A DNA stretch of 54,300 nt from Nocardioides zhouii (GTDB taxonomy: Bacteria; Actinomycetota; Actinomycetes; Propionibacteriales; Nocardioidaceae): assembly GCF_004137345.1 (NCBI RefSeq), contig NZ_SDWV01000029.1, positions 1 through 54,300 of the forward strand, written 5' to 3'. This document shows, one piece after another, positions 7,651 to 20,849 of the stretch (its first letter is position 1; each line of letters begins with the position of its first letter). A model generated the notes under the pieces. That model ran no database searches. It worked only from the letters and a program-made list of their open reading frames with translations, and was not told the DNA's origin. The position numbers and the translations under genes are program-made.

Positions 7651-8968
7651 GCACCTCGTTCGCGCCCATCGCGCGGTCATCGGCGAGCGGGAGATCCCCG
7701 CTGCGGTGCGGATCCGCGACGGGCGGATCGTCGCCGTCGAGGCGTACGACGCGTCAGCCGGAGAAGCGGATGTGGTCGAGCTCGCCATCGACGAGGTGCT
7801 GCTCCCCGGCCTGGTCGACACCCACGTCCACGTCAACGAGCCCGGCCGCACCGAGTGGGAGGGCTTCGCCAGCGCGACCCGCGCGGCCGCTGCCGGTGGC
7901 GTGACGACAATCGTCGACATGCCGCTCAACAGCATCCCGCCGACCACGACCGTCGCGGCGCTGGAGGTGAAGCGGCAGGTGGCGCGCGACCAGGTGTGGG
8001 TCGACGTCGGGTTCTGGGGCGGCGCCGTACCGGCCAACCGTGCCGACCTCGCCGGGCTCCACGAGGCAGGCGTGTTCGGGTTCAAGTGCTTCCTCCTCGA
8101 CTCCGGCGTCGAGGAGTTCCCGCACCTGGAGCCGGCCGACTTCGCCGCGGCGATGGCCGAGACCGCCCGGCTCGGGGCGCTGATGATCGTGCACGCCGAG
8201 GACGGCGACGTGATTGCCGCGTGCGCCCACGGACCGGCGTACGACGGGTTCCTGGCGAGCCGCCCCGAGGTCGCCGAGGAGCGGGCGATCGCCCTCGTGA
8301 TCGACACCGCCCGCGACTCCGGCGGCCGTGCGCACGTCGTACACCTCAGTGCGGCGGGGGCGATCCCGGCGCTGCGCGCGGCCCGGGCGGCGGGTGTCGA
8401 CGTCTCGGTGGAGACCTGTCCGCACTACCTGCACTTCGAGTCCGGGTCGATCTCCGACGGCGCCACCGAGCTCAAGTGCTGCCCGCCCATCCGCGACTCC
8501 GCCAACCGCGACGCCCTCTGGGCCGGCCTGCGCGACGGGGACATCGACCTGGTCGTCAGCGACCACTCACCGTGCACGGCCGACCTCAAGCGCCAGGACA
8601 CCGGCGACTTCGCCGAGGCCTGGGGTGGGATCGCGTCGCTGCAGCTCGGCCTGCCCGCCGTCTGGACCTCAGCGCGCGATCGGGGCGTGCCGCTGGCCGA
8701 CGTGGTCCGCTGGATGGCGACGGCGCCGGCCCGTCGGGTGGGGCTGACCGGCAAGGGCGAGATCGCGGTCGGGGCCGACGCCGACCTCTGCGTCTTCGCG
8801 CCCGACGAGACCTGGGTCGTCGACCCGACGCGGCTCCACCACAAGAACGCCGTCTCGGCCTACGCCGGGCGTACGCTCACCGGCACCGTCCGCGGGACCT
8901 GGTTGCGCGGCGCACCGATCGACCTCGCCGACGCCCCGCGCGGGCGGCTGCTCAGATGGGGAGAGTGA
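7640..8968 (+). CDS. allB: Allantoinase
   Basis: Hydrolyses allantoin to allantoate. The 442-residue cyclic amidohydrolase has all the binuclear metal ligands: H62 and H64 in DTHVHVNEPGR, the carboxylated lysine K149 in VFGFKCFL, H185 in IVHAED, H235 in HVVHLSA and D308 in VSDHSPC. The RTEWEGF stretch after the HVHVNEP motif is typical of allantoinases rather than dihydroorotases. The GTG at 7640 lies inside the 3' end of uraH; a downstream start would lose the first beta-strand. Translational coupling with uraH is likely. Confidence 0.95.
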   Translation: MAAEHLVRAHRAVIGEREIPAAVRIRDGRIVAVEAYDASAGEADVVELAIDEVLLPGLVDTHVHVNEPGRTEWEGFASATRAAAAGGVTTIVDMPLNSIPPTTTVAALEVKRQVARDQVWVDVGFWGGAVPANRADLAGLHEAGVFGFKCFLLDSGVEEFPHLEPADFAAAMAETARLGALMIVHAEDGDVIAACAHGPAYDGFLASRPEVAEERAIALVIDTARDSGGRAHVVHLSAAGAIPALRAARAAGVDVSVETCPHYLHFESGSISDGATELKCCPPIRDSANRDALWAGLRDGDIDLVVSDHSPCTADLKRQDTGDFAEAWGGIASLQLGLPAVWTSARDRGVPLADVVRWMATAPARRVGLTGKGEIAVGADADLCVFAPDETWVVDPTRLHHKNAVSAYAGRTLTGTVRGTWLRGAPIDLADAPRGRLLRWGE

Positions 8969-8971
8969 GTG

Positions 8972-9787
8972 ATGTCCTACTACGTGGCCAAGGGCGGGCT
9001 GCCGGCGCAGACCGAGCTCACGACCGACCGCGCCGTCTTCACCGACGCGTACGCCGTCCTGCCTCGCGGCACCATGCGCGACATCGTGACCAGCCGGCTG
9101 CCCCACTGGGACGACACGCGGCTGTGGGTGATCGCCCGTCCGCTGTCGGGCTTCGCGGAGACCTTCTCGTGGTACATCGCCGAGGTCGCCGCTGGCGGTG
9201 GGTCGGAGCGGCCGGACGACGACCCCGACGCCGAGTCGGTGCTCTTCGTCGTCGGCGGGACGGTCGAGCTGTCGATCGCCGGCGTCGCCCACCGGGTCGG
9301 CACGGGCGGCTACGCGTTCCTCCCGCCGGGCACCTCCTGGACGCTGCGCAACGACACGACAGAGGCCGCCACCTTCCACTGGATCCGCAAGGCGTACGAG
9401 CGCGTCGATGGCGTCGAGGTGCCGGAGGCGTTCGTGGTGCAGGAGCACGATGTCGCCGTCGAGCCGATGCCGGACACCCACGGGGCGTGGGGCACCCAGC
9501 GCTTCGTCGACCCGCTCGACGTACGCCACGACATGCACGTCAACATCGTCAGCTTCGAACCCGGCGGAGCGATCCCGTTCCCCGAGACCCACGTGATGGA
9601 GCACGGCCTCTACGTCCTCGAGGGAAAGGCCGTCTACCTCCTCAACAAGGACTGGGTCGAGGTGCAGGAGGGCGACTTCATGTGGCTGCGCGCCTTCTGC
9701 CCGCAGGCCTGCTACGCCGGTGGCCCGGGCAAGTTCCGCTACCTGCTCTACAAGGACGTGAACCGACACCCGAGGTTCCGACTCTGA
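8972..9787 (+). CDS. allE: (S)-ureidoglycine aminohydrolase, bicupin
   Basis: Releases ammonia from (S)-ureidoglycine to give (S)-ureidoglycolate; a manganese-dependent two-cupin enzyme (YlbA/AllE family). The 271-residue protein has cupin one at about 60-130 (VLFVVGGTVELSIAG) and cupin two at about 175-255 (HDMHVNIVSFEPGG, ETHVMEHGLYVLEGKAVY), the latter with the metal-binding His/Glu set. GGGGAGAG lies upstream of ATG 8972; a GTG one codon earlier is less likely. Its presence implies that an allantoate amidohydrolase exists, since that enzyme makes its substrate, but none is in this window. Confidence 0.92.
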   Translation: MSYYVAKGGLPAQTELTTDRAVFTDAYAVLPRGTMRDIVTSRLPHWDDTRLWVIARPLSGFAETFSWYIAEVAAGGGSERPDDDPDAESVLFVVGGTVELSIAGVAHRVGTGGYAFLPPGTSWTLRNDTTEAATFHWIRKAYERVDGVEVPEAFVVQEHDVAVEPMPDTHGAWGTQRFVDPLDVRHDMHVNIVSFEPGGAIPFPETHVMEHGLYVLEGKAVYLLNKDWVEVQEGDFMWLRAFCPQACYAGGPGKFRYLLYKDVNRHPRFRL

Positions 9788-11180
9788 TGACCGAGCCGCA
9801 GATCACCGTCAACGGACGGTCGCGCCCGCTCGTCGGCACGCCGGACCACACCAACGCGCTCGACTTCCTGCGCGGCCTCGGCCTGACCGGGGCCAAGGAG
9901 GGCTGTGCCGAGGGCGAGTGCGGGGCGTGCGCCGTCCTGGTGGCGCGGCCCGACGGCGACGGCAGCCGGTGGACCCCGGTCAACGCCTGCCTGGTGCCGG
10001 CACTCGCGCTCGACGGCCAGGAGGTCGTCACCGCCGAGGGGCTCGGCGACCCCGGCGACCTGCACCCGGTCCAGGCCGAACTCGCGGTCCGAGGCGGCTC
10101 GCAGTGCGGCTACTGCACGCCCGGCTTCGTCTGCTCGATGGCCGCGGAGTACTACCGTCCCGACCGCTCGGCGAACGACGAGCCGGACCCCGAGCACGGT
10201 CCCAACGGCTTCGACCTGCACGCCATCGGCGGCAACCTCTGCCGCTGCACCGGCTACCGCCCGATCCGGGACGCGGCCTGGGCGCTCGGCGCGCCCGACC
10301 CGACCGACCCGCTGGCCGAACGGCAGGCAGGCGCCGCACCGGCGGTCGCCGCGACCCGGGTGGCGGGGTTCGCCCGGCCCGCCGACCTCGCCGAGGCGCT
10401 CGCCCTCCTGGCCGAGCACCCCGACGCGACGGTGGTCGCCGGCTCCACCGACTGGGGCGTCGAGGCCAACCTGCGCGGACGCCGGGCGTCGTACGTCGTC
10501 GCCGTTGACCGGCTGCCGGAGCTGCGCGGCCTCTCGACCGACGGCGTGGTCGAGATCGGTGCCGGACTCACGCTCAGCGAGGTCGAGGCGATGCTCGGCG
10601 ACACCGTCCCGCTGCTCGCCCAGGTCTGGCCACAGTTCGCCTCGCGGCTGATCCGCAACGGGGCCACCATCGGCGGCAACCTTGTCACCGCTTCGCCCAT
10701 CGGCGACCTGGCTCCGGCGCTGCTCGCCCTCGACGCAACCCTGGTCCTCGCCTCGGCCGACGGCGACCGCGAGGTGACCCTGGCTGAGTTCTTCACGGGC
10801 TACCGGGAGACCCTGCTCCGTCCCGGCGAGCTGCTCCGGGCCGTCCGGGTGCCGACGCCGCTGGCCGAGCACACGACCTTCCGCAAGATCGCGAAGCGGC
10901 GCTACGACGACATCTCGAGCGTCGCCGTCGCGATCGCCCTCGACGTCGTCGACGACACCGTGGTCCGGGCCCGTATCGGTCTCGGCGGGGTCGCGGCCAC
11001 GCCGATCCGGGCGCGCGCCACCGAGGCCGTGCTCGAGGGCCGACCGTGGACGGCCGAGACGGTCGAGGCCGCGTCCGACGCGCTGGCGAACGAAGGCACG
11101 CCGATCGACGACCAGCGCGCCAGCGCGGCGTACCGCTCCGCGATGCTCGGCAACGCCCTCCGTGCCTGGTGGGCCGCGTC

Positions 11181-11184
<4 letters not shown>
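9787..11184 (+). CDS. xdhA: Xanthine dehydrogenase small subunit (2Fe-2S and FAD domains)
   Basis: The electron-transfer subunit of xanthine dehydrogenase, 465 residues. The N-terminal plant-type [2Fe-2S] cluster uses C40, C45, C48 and C68; the second, helical-domain cluster uses C107 and C110 (QCGYCTPGF) and C152 and C154 (CRCTGYRP). The FAD-binding domain covers about 175-465, with VVAGSTDWGVEANL and RNGATIGGNLVTASPIGDLAP for flavin contacts. Electrons from hypoxanthine or xanthine oxidation at the molybdenum subunit pass through the clusters to FAD and NAD+. Its ATG overlaps the allE stop by one base, and its TGA overlaps the GTG of the next gene. Confidence 0.94.
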
Positions 11185-13411
<2,227 letters not shown>

Positions 13412-13424
<13 letters not shown>

Positions 13425-14227
13425 CGGCCGTGGAACGGCTGCGCGAGGAGCGCGAGGCCGGCGTGCTCGTGACCGTGATCGACGTACGCGGTCACGCGCC
13501 GCGCGATGCCGGCGCCAAGCTGGTCGTGGCTGCCGGGTCGGCGTGGGGGAGCGTCGGCGGCGGCAACCTCGAGGAGACGGCCGTGGCCAGGGCGCGCGCG
13601 ATGTTGGAGACCGGCATCGTCGACCCCGAGCAGCTGACCATCGGCCTCAGCGACAAGGCCCGCACCGAGCACGGTCGGCAGTGCTGCGGCGGCGAGGTCA
13701 CCCTCCTGCTCGAACCCCTGCCGGTCCGGCCGGCCGTCGCGGTGTTCGGTGTCGGCCACGTCGGGCTCGAGCTGGCGCGGGTGCTCGTACGCCACGACCT
13801 CGACCTGCACCTGGTGGACTCGCGAGCCGCCCAGCTGACCGACGAGCGACTGGCCGTCCTGGCCGACGGCGACGCGCGGGTCCGCGTGCACCGGTCGCCG
13901 GTCCCCGAGCTCGCCCTCGGGTCGGTGCCGCGCGGCACCCACGTGCTCGTGATGACCCACGACCACGCCGAGGACTTCGCCCTGTGCGACGCCGCGCTGC
14001 GGTGCACCCACCTCGGCACGATCGGGCTCATCGGGTCGGCCGCGAAGTGGACCCGGTTCAGGGCGGGCCTCCGGGTCGAGGGGCACGACGAGGCGACCGT
14101 CGACCGGATCCGTTGCCCGATCGGCCTGCCCGGCCTCCCGGGCAAGGAGCCGCAGGCCGTCGCCGTCTCGGTGGCCGCCGAGCTGCTGCAGCTGTTCGTC
14201 TCCGACCGCGCCCGCGCGGGCGCCTGA
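13412..14227 (+). CDS. xdhC: Xanthine dehydrogenase accessory protein XdhC
   Basis: A chaperone that binds the molybdenum cofactor, helps its sulfuration and delivers it to the catalytic subunit. The 271-residue protein has the XdhC/CoxI N-terminal domain (SVGGGNLEE at about 48, QCCGGEVTLLLEPL at about 90) and a C-terminal Rossmann domain with AVFGVGHVGLELARVL and TIGLIGSAAKW. The two adjacent cysteines in GRQCCGG are the family's cofactor-binding candidates. It starts within xdhB, so its production is tied to that of its client enzyme. Its end is 7 bp before the guanine deaminase gene. Confidence 0.93.
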
Positions 14228-15555
14228 GGCCGGCATGATCGCCGCAGAGGTCGTCTACCGCGCCCGCGCCTATGACACCCCGGACGACCCGTTCACCACC
14301 GGAGCCGGGTTCCGCTACGGCGACGACCTGGGCCTCGTCGTCTCCGACGACGGCGTGATCGTCGACCGCGGACCGTACGCCGACGTGGCGGCCATCCGCC
14401 CGGGTGCGCCGGTCCTCGACCTCCGCGACGGGATCCTGCTGCCGGGGCTGGTCGACACGCACGTCCACTTCCCGCAGGTGCGAGTGATCGGCGCGCTGGG
14501 CATGCCGCTGCTCGAGTGGCTCGACCGGTGCGCGCTCCCGGAGGAGCAGCACCTGGCCTCGCCCGACTACGCCGCCACCATCGCGTACGAGTTCGTCGCG
14601 AGCCTGATCGCCGCGGGGACCACCACGTCGCTGGTGTTCGGGTCGCACTTCGCCCCGGCGGTCGACCTGCTCTTCGCCGAGGCGGAGCGCTACGGGCTGC
14701 GGGTCACGAGCGGGCTCGTCGTCAGCGACCGGATGCTGCCCGAGCCACTGCTCACCACGCCGGAGCGGGCGTACGCCGAGGCGCTCGACCTCGCGCAGCA
14801 CTGGCACGGTCGCGGGCGGCTGCGCTATGCCGTCACGCCGCGCTTCTCGCTCTCTGCGTCCGACCCGGTGCTCGCCGCCTGCGCCTCGGTGCTGGCCGAG
14901 GTCGACGGCGCGTGCTTCACCTCGCACGTCAACGAGAACCAGGCCGAGGTGGCCACGGTCGCCGGCCAGTTCCCCGACCGGGCGCACTACGTCGACACGT
15001 ACGACCACCACGGCCTGCTCGGTCCGGTCTCGGTGCTGGCCCACGACGTGCACCCCACCGACGCCGAGCTGGCGGTGCTGGCGGCGCGAGCGACTGCAGT
15101 GGCCTACTGCCCGACCAGCAACTCCGCGCTGGGGTCGGGCCTCTTCCCGCTGCGTCGGCACCTCGAGGCAGGTGTCCGGGTCGCGCTCGGCAGCGACGTC
15201 GGCGCCGGCACCGGCTTCTCGATCTTCAAGGAAGGCCTGCAGGCCTACTTCCTCCAGCACCTCCTCGGCGCCGAGGGCATGCCGCTCACCGCGGCCCACC
15301 TGCTCCACCTCAGCACCTCCGCCGGCGCGGCCGCCCTCGGCCTGGCGGACACGGTCGGGGACCTGTCGGTGGGCAAGCAGTTCGACGCCGTCCTGGTCCG
15401 GCCACCGGCCGGCACGGCGCTCGACATCGGCCTGCGGCACGCGGACTCACCGGAGGGTGCGCTCGGCAAGGTGTTTGCGCTCGCCGGCGACGCCGACGTC
15501 GCCGAGGTGTGGGTCGGTGGCGACCAGATCGCGTCGGGCGGGTTCGTGCGGCCGG

Positions 15556-17136
<1,581 letters not shown>

Positions 17137-17142
17137 CCGGCC

Positions 17143-17148
17143 ACGATA
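17143..17148 (-). promoter_or_regulatory. -10 box TATCGT for malate synthase (overlaps opposite -10)
   Basis: Minus-strand TATCGT followed by 6 nt and the ATG at 17136. The bases at 17147-17148 are shared with the plus-strand -10 box of the lipoprotein gene. Confidence 0.55.
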
Positions 17149-17152
17149 ACCT
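17147..17152 (+). promoter_or_regulatory. -10 box TAACCT for lipoprotein gene (overlaps opposite -10)
   Basis: TAACCT followed by 7 nt and the ATG at 17160. The whole divergent gap between the two start codons is 23 bp. Confidence 0.5.
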
Positions 17153-17159
17153 CCCGGTG

Positions 17160-17852
17160 ATGCTGCGCGCCCGACTCCTGACCTGTGCCCTCCTGACCCT
17201 CGCCCCCCTGCTGGCCGGGTGCGACGGCGACGAGCCGACCATCGCGCTCCTGGTCGCCGACGCGTCCGACTCCTCGTCCCGCTCGGTCGACGTCGAGCGG
17301 TTCACCGACCGGGTCGAGGCGACCTGCGACGAGTGCGTGGTCACCGTGTACGACGCCGAGGGCGCGGCCGAGACGCAGCGGAGCCAGGCCCGGCAGGCCG
17401 AGGCCAGGAACTCCGACGTCGTCGTCGTGGTGCCCGTCGACCCCGACGACCTGGCGTCCCTGACCGGCTACGAGCTCCCGGTCGTCTCCCTCGGCGAGCT
17501 GGTGCCGGGGTCGGACCGTTACGTCGGCCTCGAGGGCGGCGGGCTCGCCAGCCAGGCAGGCACCGACCTCGAGGCCGCCCGCGAGGTCCTCCTCGGCGAC
17601 GAGGAGTCGATGACCTACGTCCCGACCCGCGCGATGAGTGAGCAGGCCGCCGACGTCGCAGTGGCGCTGCTCGCCGGAACCCCGGTGACTGACGCCCAGG
17701 ACGTGGACGGCGTCGACTCGTGGCTCTACGAGCAGCAGGACGTCACGATCGACGGCCTCACTTCGGTGCTGGTGGGCCAGGGCGTCGTGACCCTCGACGA
17801 GCTGTGCAGCGGGAGTGCCGAGAAGCGCTGCGCGAGGCTCGGCCTGCGATGA
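17160..17852 (+). CDS. Lipoprotein resembling a short XylF-type sugar-binding protein
   Basis: A 230-residue predicted lipoprotein: a signal peptide ends in LLAGC, so lipidation would be at C21. The sequence ALLVADASDSSSRSVDVERFTDRVEA resembles the first strand and helix of xylose-type periplasmic binding proteins (XylF/ChvE: LLVAD..SSR...DR..F...), followed by the expected DVVVVVPVDPDDLAS strand. It is about 120 residues shorter than such proteins, and no ABC permease or ATPase gene is nearby. It may be a reduced, non-transport sensor or a decayed copy. The ATG at 17160 is preferred over the GTG one codon earlier from the -10 spacing. Confidence 0.65.
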   Translation: MLRARLLTCALLTLAPLLAGCDGDEPTIALLVADASDSSSRSVDVERFTDRVEATCDECVVTVYDAEGAAETQRSQARQAEARNSDVVVVVPVDPDDLASLTGYELPVVSLGELVPGSDRYVGLEGGGLASQAGTDLEAAREVLLGDEESMTYVPTRAMSEQAADVAVALLAGTPVTDAQDVDGVDSWLYEQQDVTIDGLTSVLVGQGVVTLDELCSGSAEKRCARLGLR

Positions 17853-17862
17853 TGCTCCCGCG

Positions 17863-18633
17863 ATGATCGAGATCCTCACTACCGCCCAGGTCGACCGGGC
17901 CCGCAGGACCGGCGCCCTGGTCGCCGACATCCTCCGGTCGCTGCGCGAGCGCAGCCTGGTCGGCACCAACCTGCTCGACCTCGACCGCTGGACCGCCGAG
18001 ATGATCCGCGAGGCGGGTGCGGAGTCCTGCTACGTCGACTACGCGCCGTCCTTCGGGCGCGGCCCCTTCGGTCACTACGTCTGCACCGCGGTCAACGACG
18101 CCGTGCTGCACGGCCGCCCACGTGACCAGCGGCTGGCCGACGGCGACCTGCTGACGCTCGACCTCGCCGTACGCCTCGACGGCGTGGCCGCCGACTCCGC
18201 GATCAGCTTCGTGGTCGGTGAGAGCCGCCCGCCCGGCACCATCGACATGATCGAGACCACCGAGCGGGCCCTCGCGGCCGGCATCGCCGCTGCCGGTCCT
18301 GGCGCGCGGATCGGCGACCTGTCCCACGCGATCGGCAGCGTGCTCCGCGCCGCCGGCTACCCGATCAACATGCAGTTCGGTGGCCACGGGATCGGCACGA
18401 CGATGCACCAGGACCCGCACGTCGCCAACGACGGCCGCGCCGGCCGCGGCTACCAGCTCCGGCCGGGCCTGCTGCTCGCCCTCGAGCCGTGGATTATGGC
18501 CGACACCGACGAGCTGGTCACCGACGACGACGGCTGGACGCTTCGCAGCGCCACCGGGTGCCTCACCGCGCACAGCGAGCACACCATCGCCATCACCGAC
18601 GACGGCGCGGAGATCCTGACCCTGCCGTCCTAG
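17863..18633 (+). CDS. Methionine aminopeptidase-type M24 metallopeptidase
   Basis: A 256-residue pita-bread fold protein, the size of type I methionyl aminopeptidase. The five metal ligands can be assigned: D in LLTLDLAV and D in GVAADSAISF, H in GGHGIGTTMHQDPHV, E in LLLALEPW and E in TAHSEHTIAI. The histidine in FGHYVCTAVNDAVLHG corresponds to the catalytic one. Removal of initiator methionine is the family role; since actinobacteria usually have more than one map gene, this could be the second copy. The final TAG shares the palindromic bases CTAG with the stop codon of the convergent MMPL gene. Confidence 0.85.
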   Translation: MIEILTTAQVDRARRTGALVADILRSLRERSLVGTNLLDLDRWTAEMIREAGAESCYVDYAPSFGRGPFGHYVCTAVNDAVLHGRPRDQRLADGDLLTLDLAVRLDGVAADSAISFVVGESRPPGTIDMIETTERALAAGIAAAGPGARIGDLSHAIGSVLRAAGYPINMQFGGHGIGTTMHQDPHVANDGRAGRGYQLRPGLLLALEPWIMADTDELVTDDDGWTLRSATGCLTAHSEHTIAITDDGAEILTLPS

Positions 18634-20816
18634 TGCACCGTCTCGAGCGGCGCCTGCGCCTCGGCCTCGGTGAGCGGGGCGTCGACGCTGTCGAGCTTGC
18701 TCGGCCACCAGATCTTGCCGCCCAGGTCGAGGTTGAGCGCCGTCACCAGCACCGAGCGGACGATCATCGTGTCGAGCATGACGCCCAGGGCCACGGCGAC
18801 CCCGAGCTCGGCCAGGAACACCAGCGGCAGCGAGCCCAGGACGAGGAACGTCGCGGCCAGGACGATCCCGGCGGAGGTGATCACGCCGCCGGTCGACGCC
18901 AGCCCGATGAGCGAGCCCTTGCGGGTGCCGTGGGTGACCGTCTCCTCCCGCACACGGGTCATCAGGAAGATGTTGTAGTCGATGCCGAGCGCCACCAGGA
19001 ACACGAACGTGAACAAGGGGAATCCCGGGTCGGACCCCGCGAAGCCGAAGACGTACTCGAAGAGCAGCGCCGAGATGCCCAGTGCCGCCCCGAACGACAG
19101 GACGACCGTGGCCATCAGGATGAGCGGTGCGACGAGCGCCCGGAGCAGCCCGATGAGGATGAGCAGCACCACAGCCAGCACCAGCGGCATGATCACCTTG
19201 CTGTCCCGCTCGCTGGCGATCTTGGTGTCGAGGTAGAACGCCGACCCGCCTCCGACCAGGGCGTCGGCACCGTCGACGGCGTGCGCCGCGTCGCGGGAGG
19301 ACTCGACGATGTCGGCTGCCGTCGACGAGGAGATGTCGGCGTTGATCGTCGCCTCGAACCAGGAGCGCCCGGTGGACAGCTCGCGCACCTCGCCCGGCTC
19401 GCCGAGCCCGTCGATGCCGGACACCGCAGCCTGCACGTCGGCAGCGGCGGCGGTCGCGGTGGTCACCTGGATGGTGTTGGAGCTGTCGGAGAGGTCGTGC
19501 TCGGTGAGCAGCCGCTGGCCCTTGATGGAGTCGAACTCCTTCGTGTACGTCTCCTCGGTCGACAACCCGGAGGTGTCGAGGCGGAAGAGGCCGAGGCAGG
19601 CGAGCAGGAGCAGTCCGGTCGTCACGACCCACACCCGGCGCGGCCGCGGGCTGATCGCCCGGCCGACGCGCGCCCAGAGGCCGTTGGACGTGGGCTCGGC
19701 GCTGCGGAACGTCGGGCGCTTGGGCCAGAAGACCCACCGACCGCAGATCACCAGGAGTGCGGGCAGCAGGGTGACCATCACGAGCACGGTGACGGCGACG
19801 CCGATGGCGAGGACGGGGCCCAACCCCGCCGTTGAGTTGAGGTCGGCGAAGGACAGGCACAGCATGCCGATCGCCACGGTCGCGGCGCTGGCGAGGATGG
19901 CGGGAGACGCGCGGTGGAGGGCGAACGCCATGGCCTCGTGTCGGTCCTCGTGGCGACGGAGCTCTTCCCGGTAGCGCGCGACCAGCAGCAGCGCGTAGTC
20001 GGTGCCGGCACCGATGACCAGGATGCTCAGGATCGCCTGGCTCTGCCCGTTGACGGTGAGCCCCGCGTACTTGGCGAGCAGGTAGACCAGCCCGGTCGCG
20101 ATGAAGTTCGCCGAGACCGCGCAGAGGATCGGGAGAAGCCACAGCACCGGGCTGCGGTAGGTGAAGAGCAGGATCACGATGACCACGGCGAGCGTGGCGA
20201 AGATGAGGTTGGTGTCGATGCCCTCGAAGGCCTCGGCGGAGTCGGCCGCCTGGCCGCCGTAGCCCGCGAGGTGGACCTCGCCGCCGTCGATCTTCGAGAT
20301 GTCGCGGATCTCGTCGGCCGCTGCGGGGATGGCGTTCCAGCCGTCGGTGCCGAAGTTGAGCACGAAGTAGAGGTAGGCGACCTCGCCGTCCTCCGACACC
20401 AGTGTCGGGACGGGAGCGCCCTGTGCTGCGGCCGCCTCGGCGCCCGCGGGCGTCAGCACTCCCTGGTCGGTGACGCCCTCGAGCTCGGCGATCTCGGTGC
20501 CGTCCTCCTCCATCGCGGCCAGGTCGTCGTCGGTCAGCCCGCCGTCGCGGTGGTAGACGACCAGCGTCGGGATGTCGTTGGGGTCGACCGTCTCGGAGAG
20601 CTCGTCGAGGACCTTGGTCGACTCGGCGGACCCGGGCAGCCAGGACGACGCCTCGTTGTTCTGGACGTCGGCCAGCTTGGCCGAGAAGGTGGCCATGAAG
20701 CCGGTGATCACGATCACCGCGGTGAAGACGATCCACTTGGTGACCCGGCCGGTGAGCGCTCCCGCGATCTGTCGATGCATGCGCCCAGTCGAGCAGCCCG
20801 CACCGACATCGTGCAT
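18630..20816 (-). CDS. MMPL family transporter
   Basis: A membrane protein of up to 728 residues with the RND/MMPL plan: a first helix (about 28-46), a periplasmic domain (about 50-190), a bundle of five helices with GAGTDYALLLVARYREEL (the proton-relay Asp-Tyr pair), a cytoplasmic link, and a repeated second half with ALGIDYNIFLMTRVREE. Actinobacterial members export lipids or polyketides or act as general efflux pumps. Start 20816 has GGGGGAA at a good distance; ATG 20780 (716 residues) begins nearer the first helix and cannot be excluded. It is the last gene of the ligase-GDPD-secreted protein run. Confidence 0.9.
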   Translation of the reverse strand: MHDVGAGCSTGRMHRQIAGALTGRVTKWIVFTAVIVITGFMATFSAKLADVQNNEASSWLPGSAESTKVLDELSETVDPNDIPTLVVYHRDGGLTDDDLAAMEEDGTEIAELEGVTDQGVLTPAGAEAAAAQGAPVPTLVSEDGEVAYLYFVLNFGTDGWNAIPAAADEIRDISKIDGGEVHLAGYGGQAADSAEAFEGIDTNLIFATLAVVIVILLFTYRSPVLWLLPILCAVSANFIATGLVYLLAKYAGLTVNGQSQAILSILVIGAGTDYALLLVARYREELRRHEDRHEAMAFALHRASPAILASAATVAIGMLCLSFADLNSTAGLGPVLAIGVAVTVLVMVTLLPALLVICGRWVFWPKRPTFRSAEPTSNGLWARVGRAISPRPRRVWVVTTGLLLLACLGLFRLDTSGLSTEETYTKEFDSIKGQRLLTEHDLSDSSNTIQVTTATAAAADVQAAVSGIDGLGEPGEVRELSTGRSWFEATINADISSSTAADIVESSRDAAHAVDGADALVGGGSAFYLDTKIASERDSKVIMPLVLAVVLLILIGLLRALVAPLILMATVVLSFGAALGISALLFEYVFGFAGSDPGFPLFTFVFLVALGIDYNIFLMTRVREETVTHGTRKGSLIGLASTGGVITSAGIVLAATFLVLGSLPLVFLAELGVAVALGVMLDTMIVRSVLVTALNLDLGGKIWWPSKLDSVDAPLTEAEAQAPLETVH

Positions 20817-20849
20817 CGGTGATTCCCCCGAGGACTAGACCGGGGTCTG

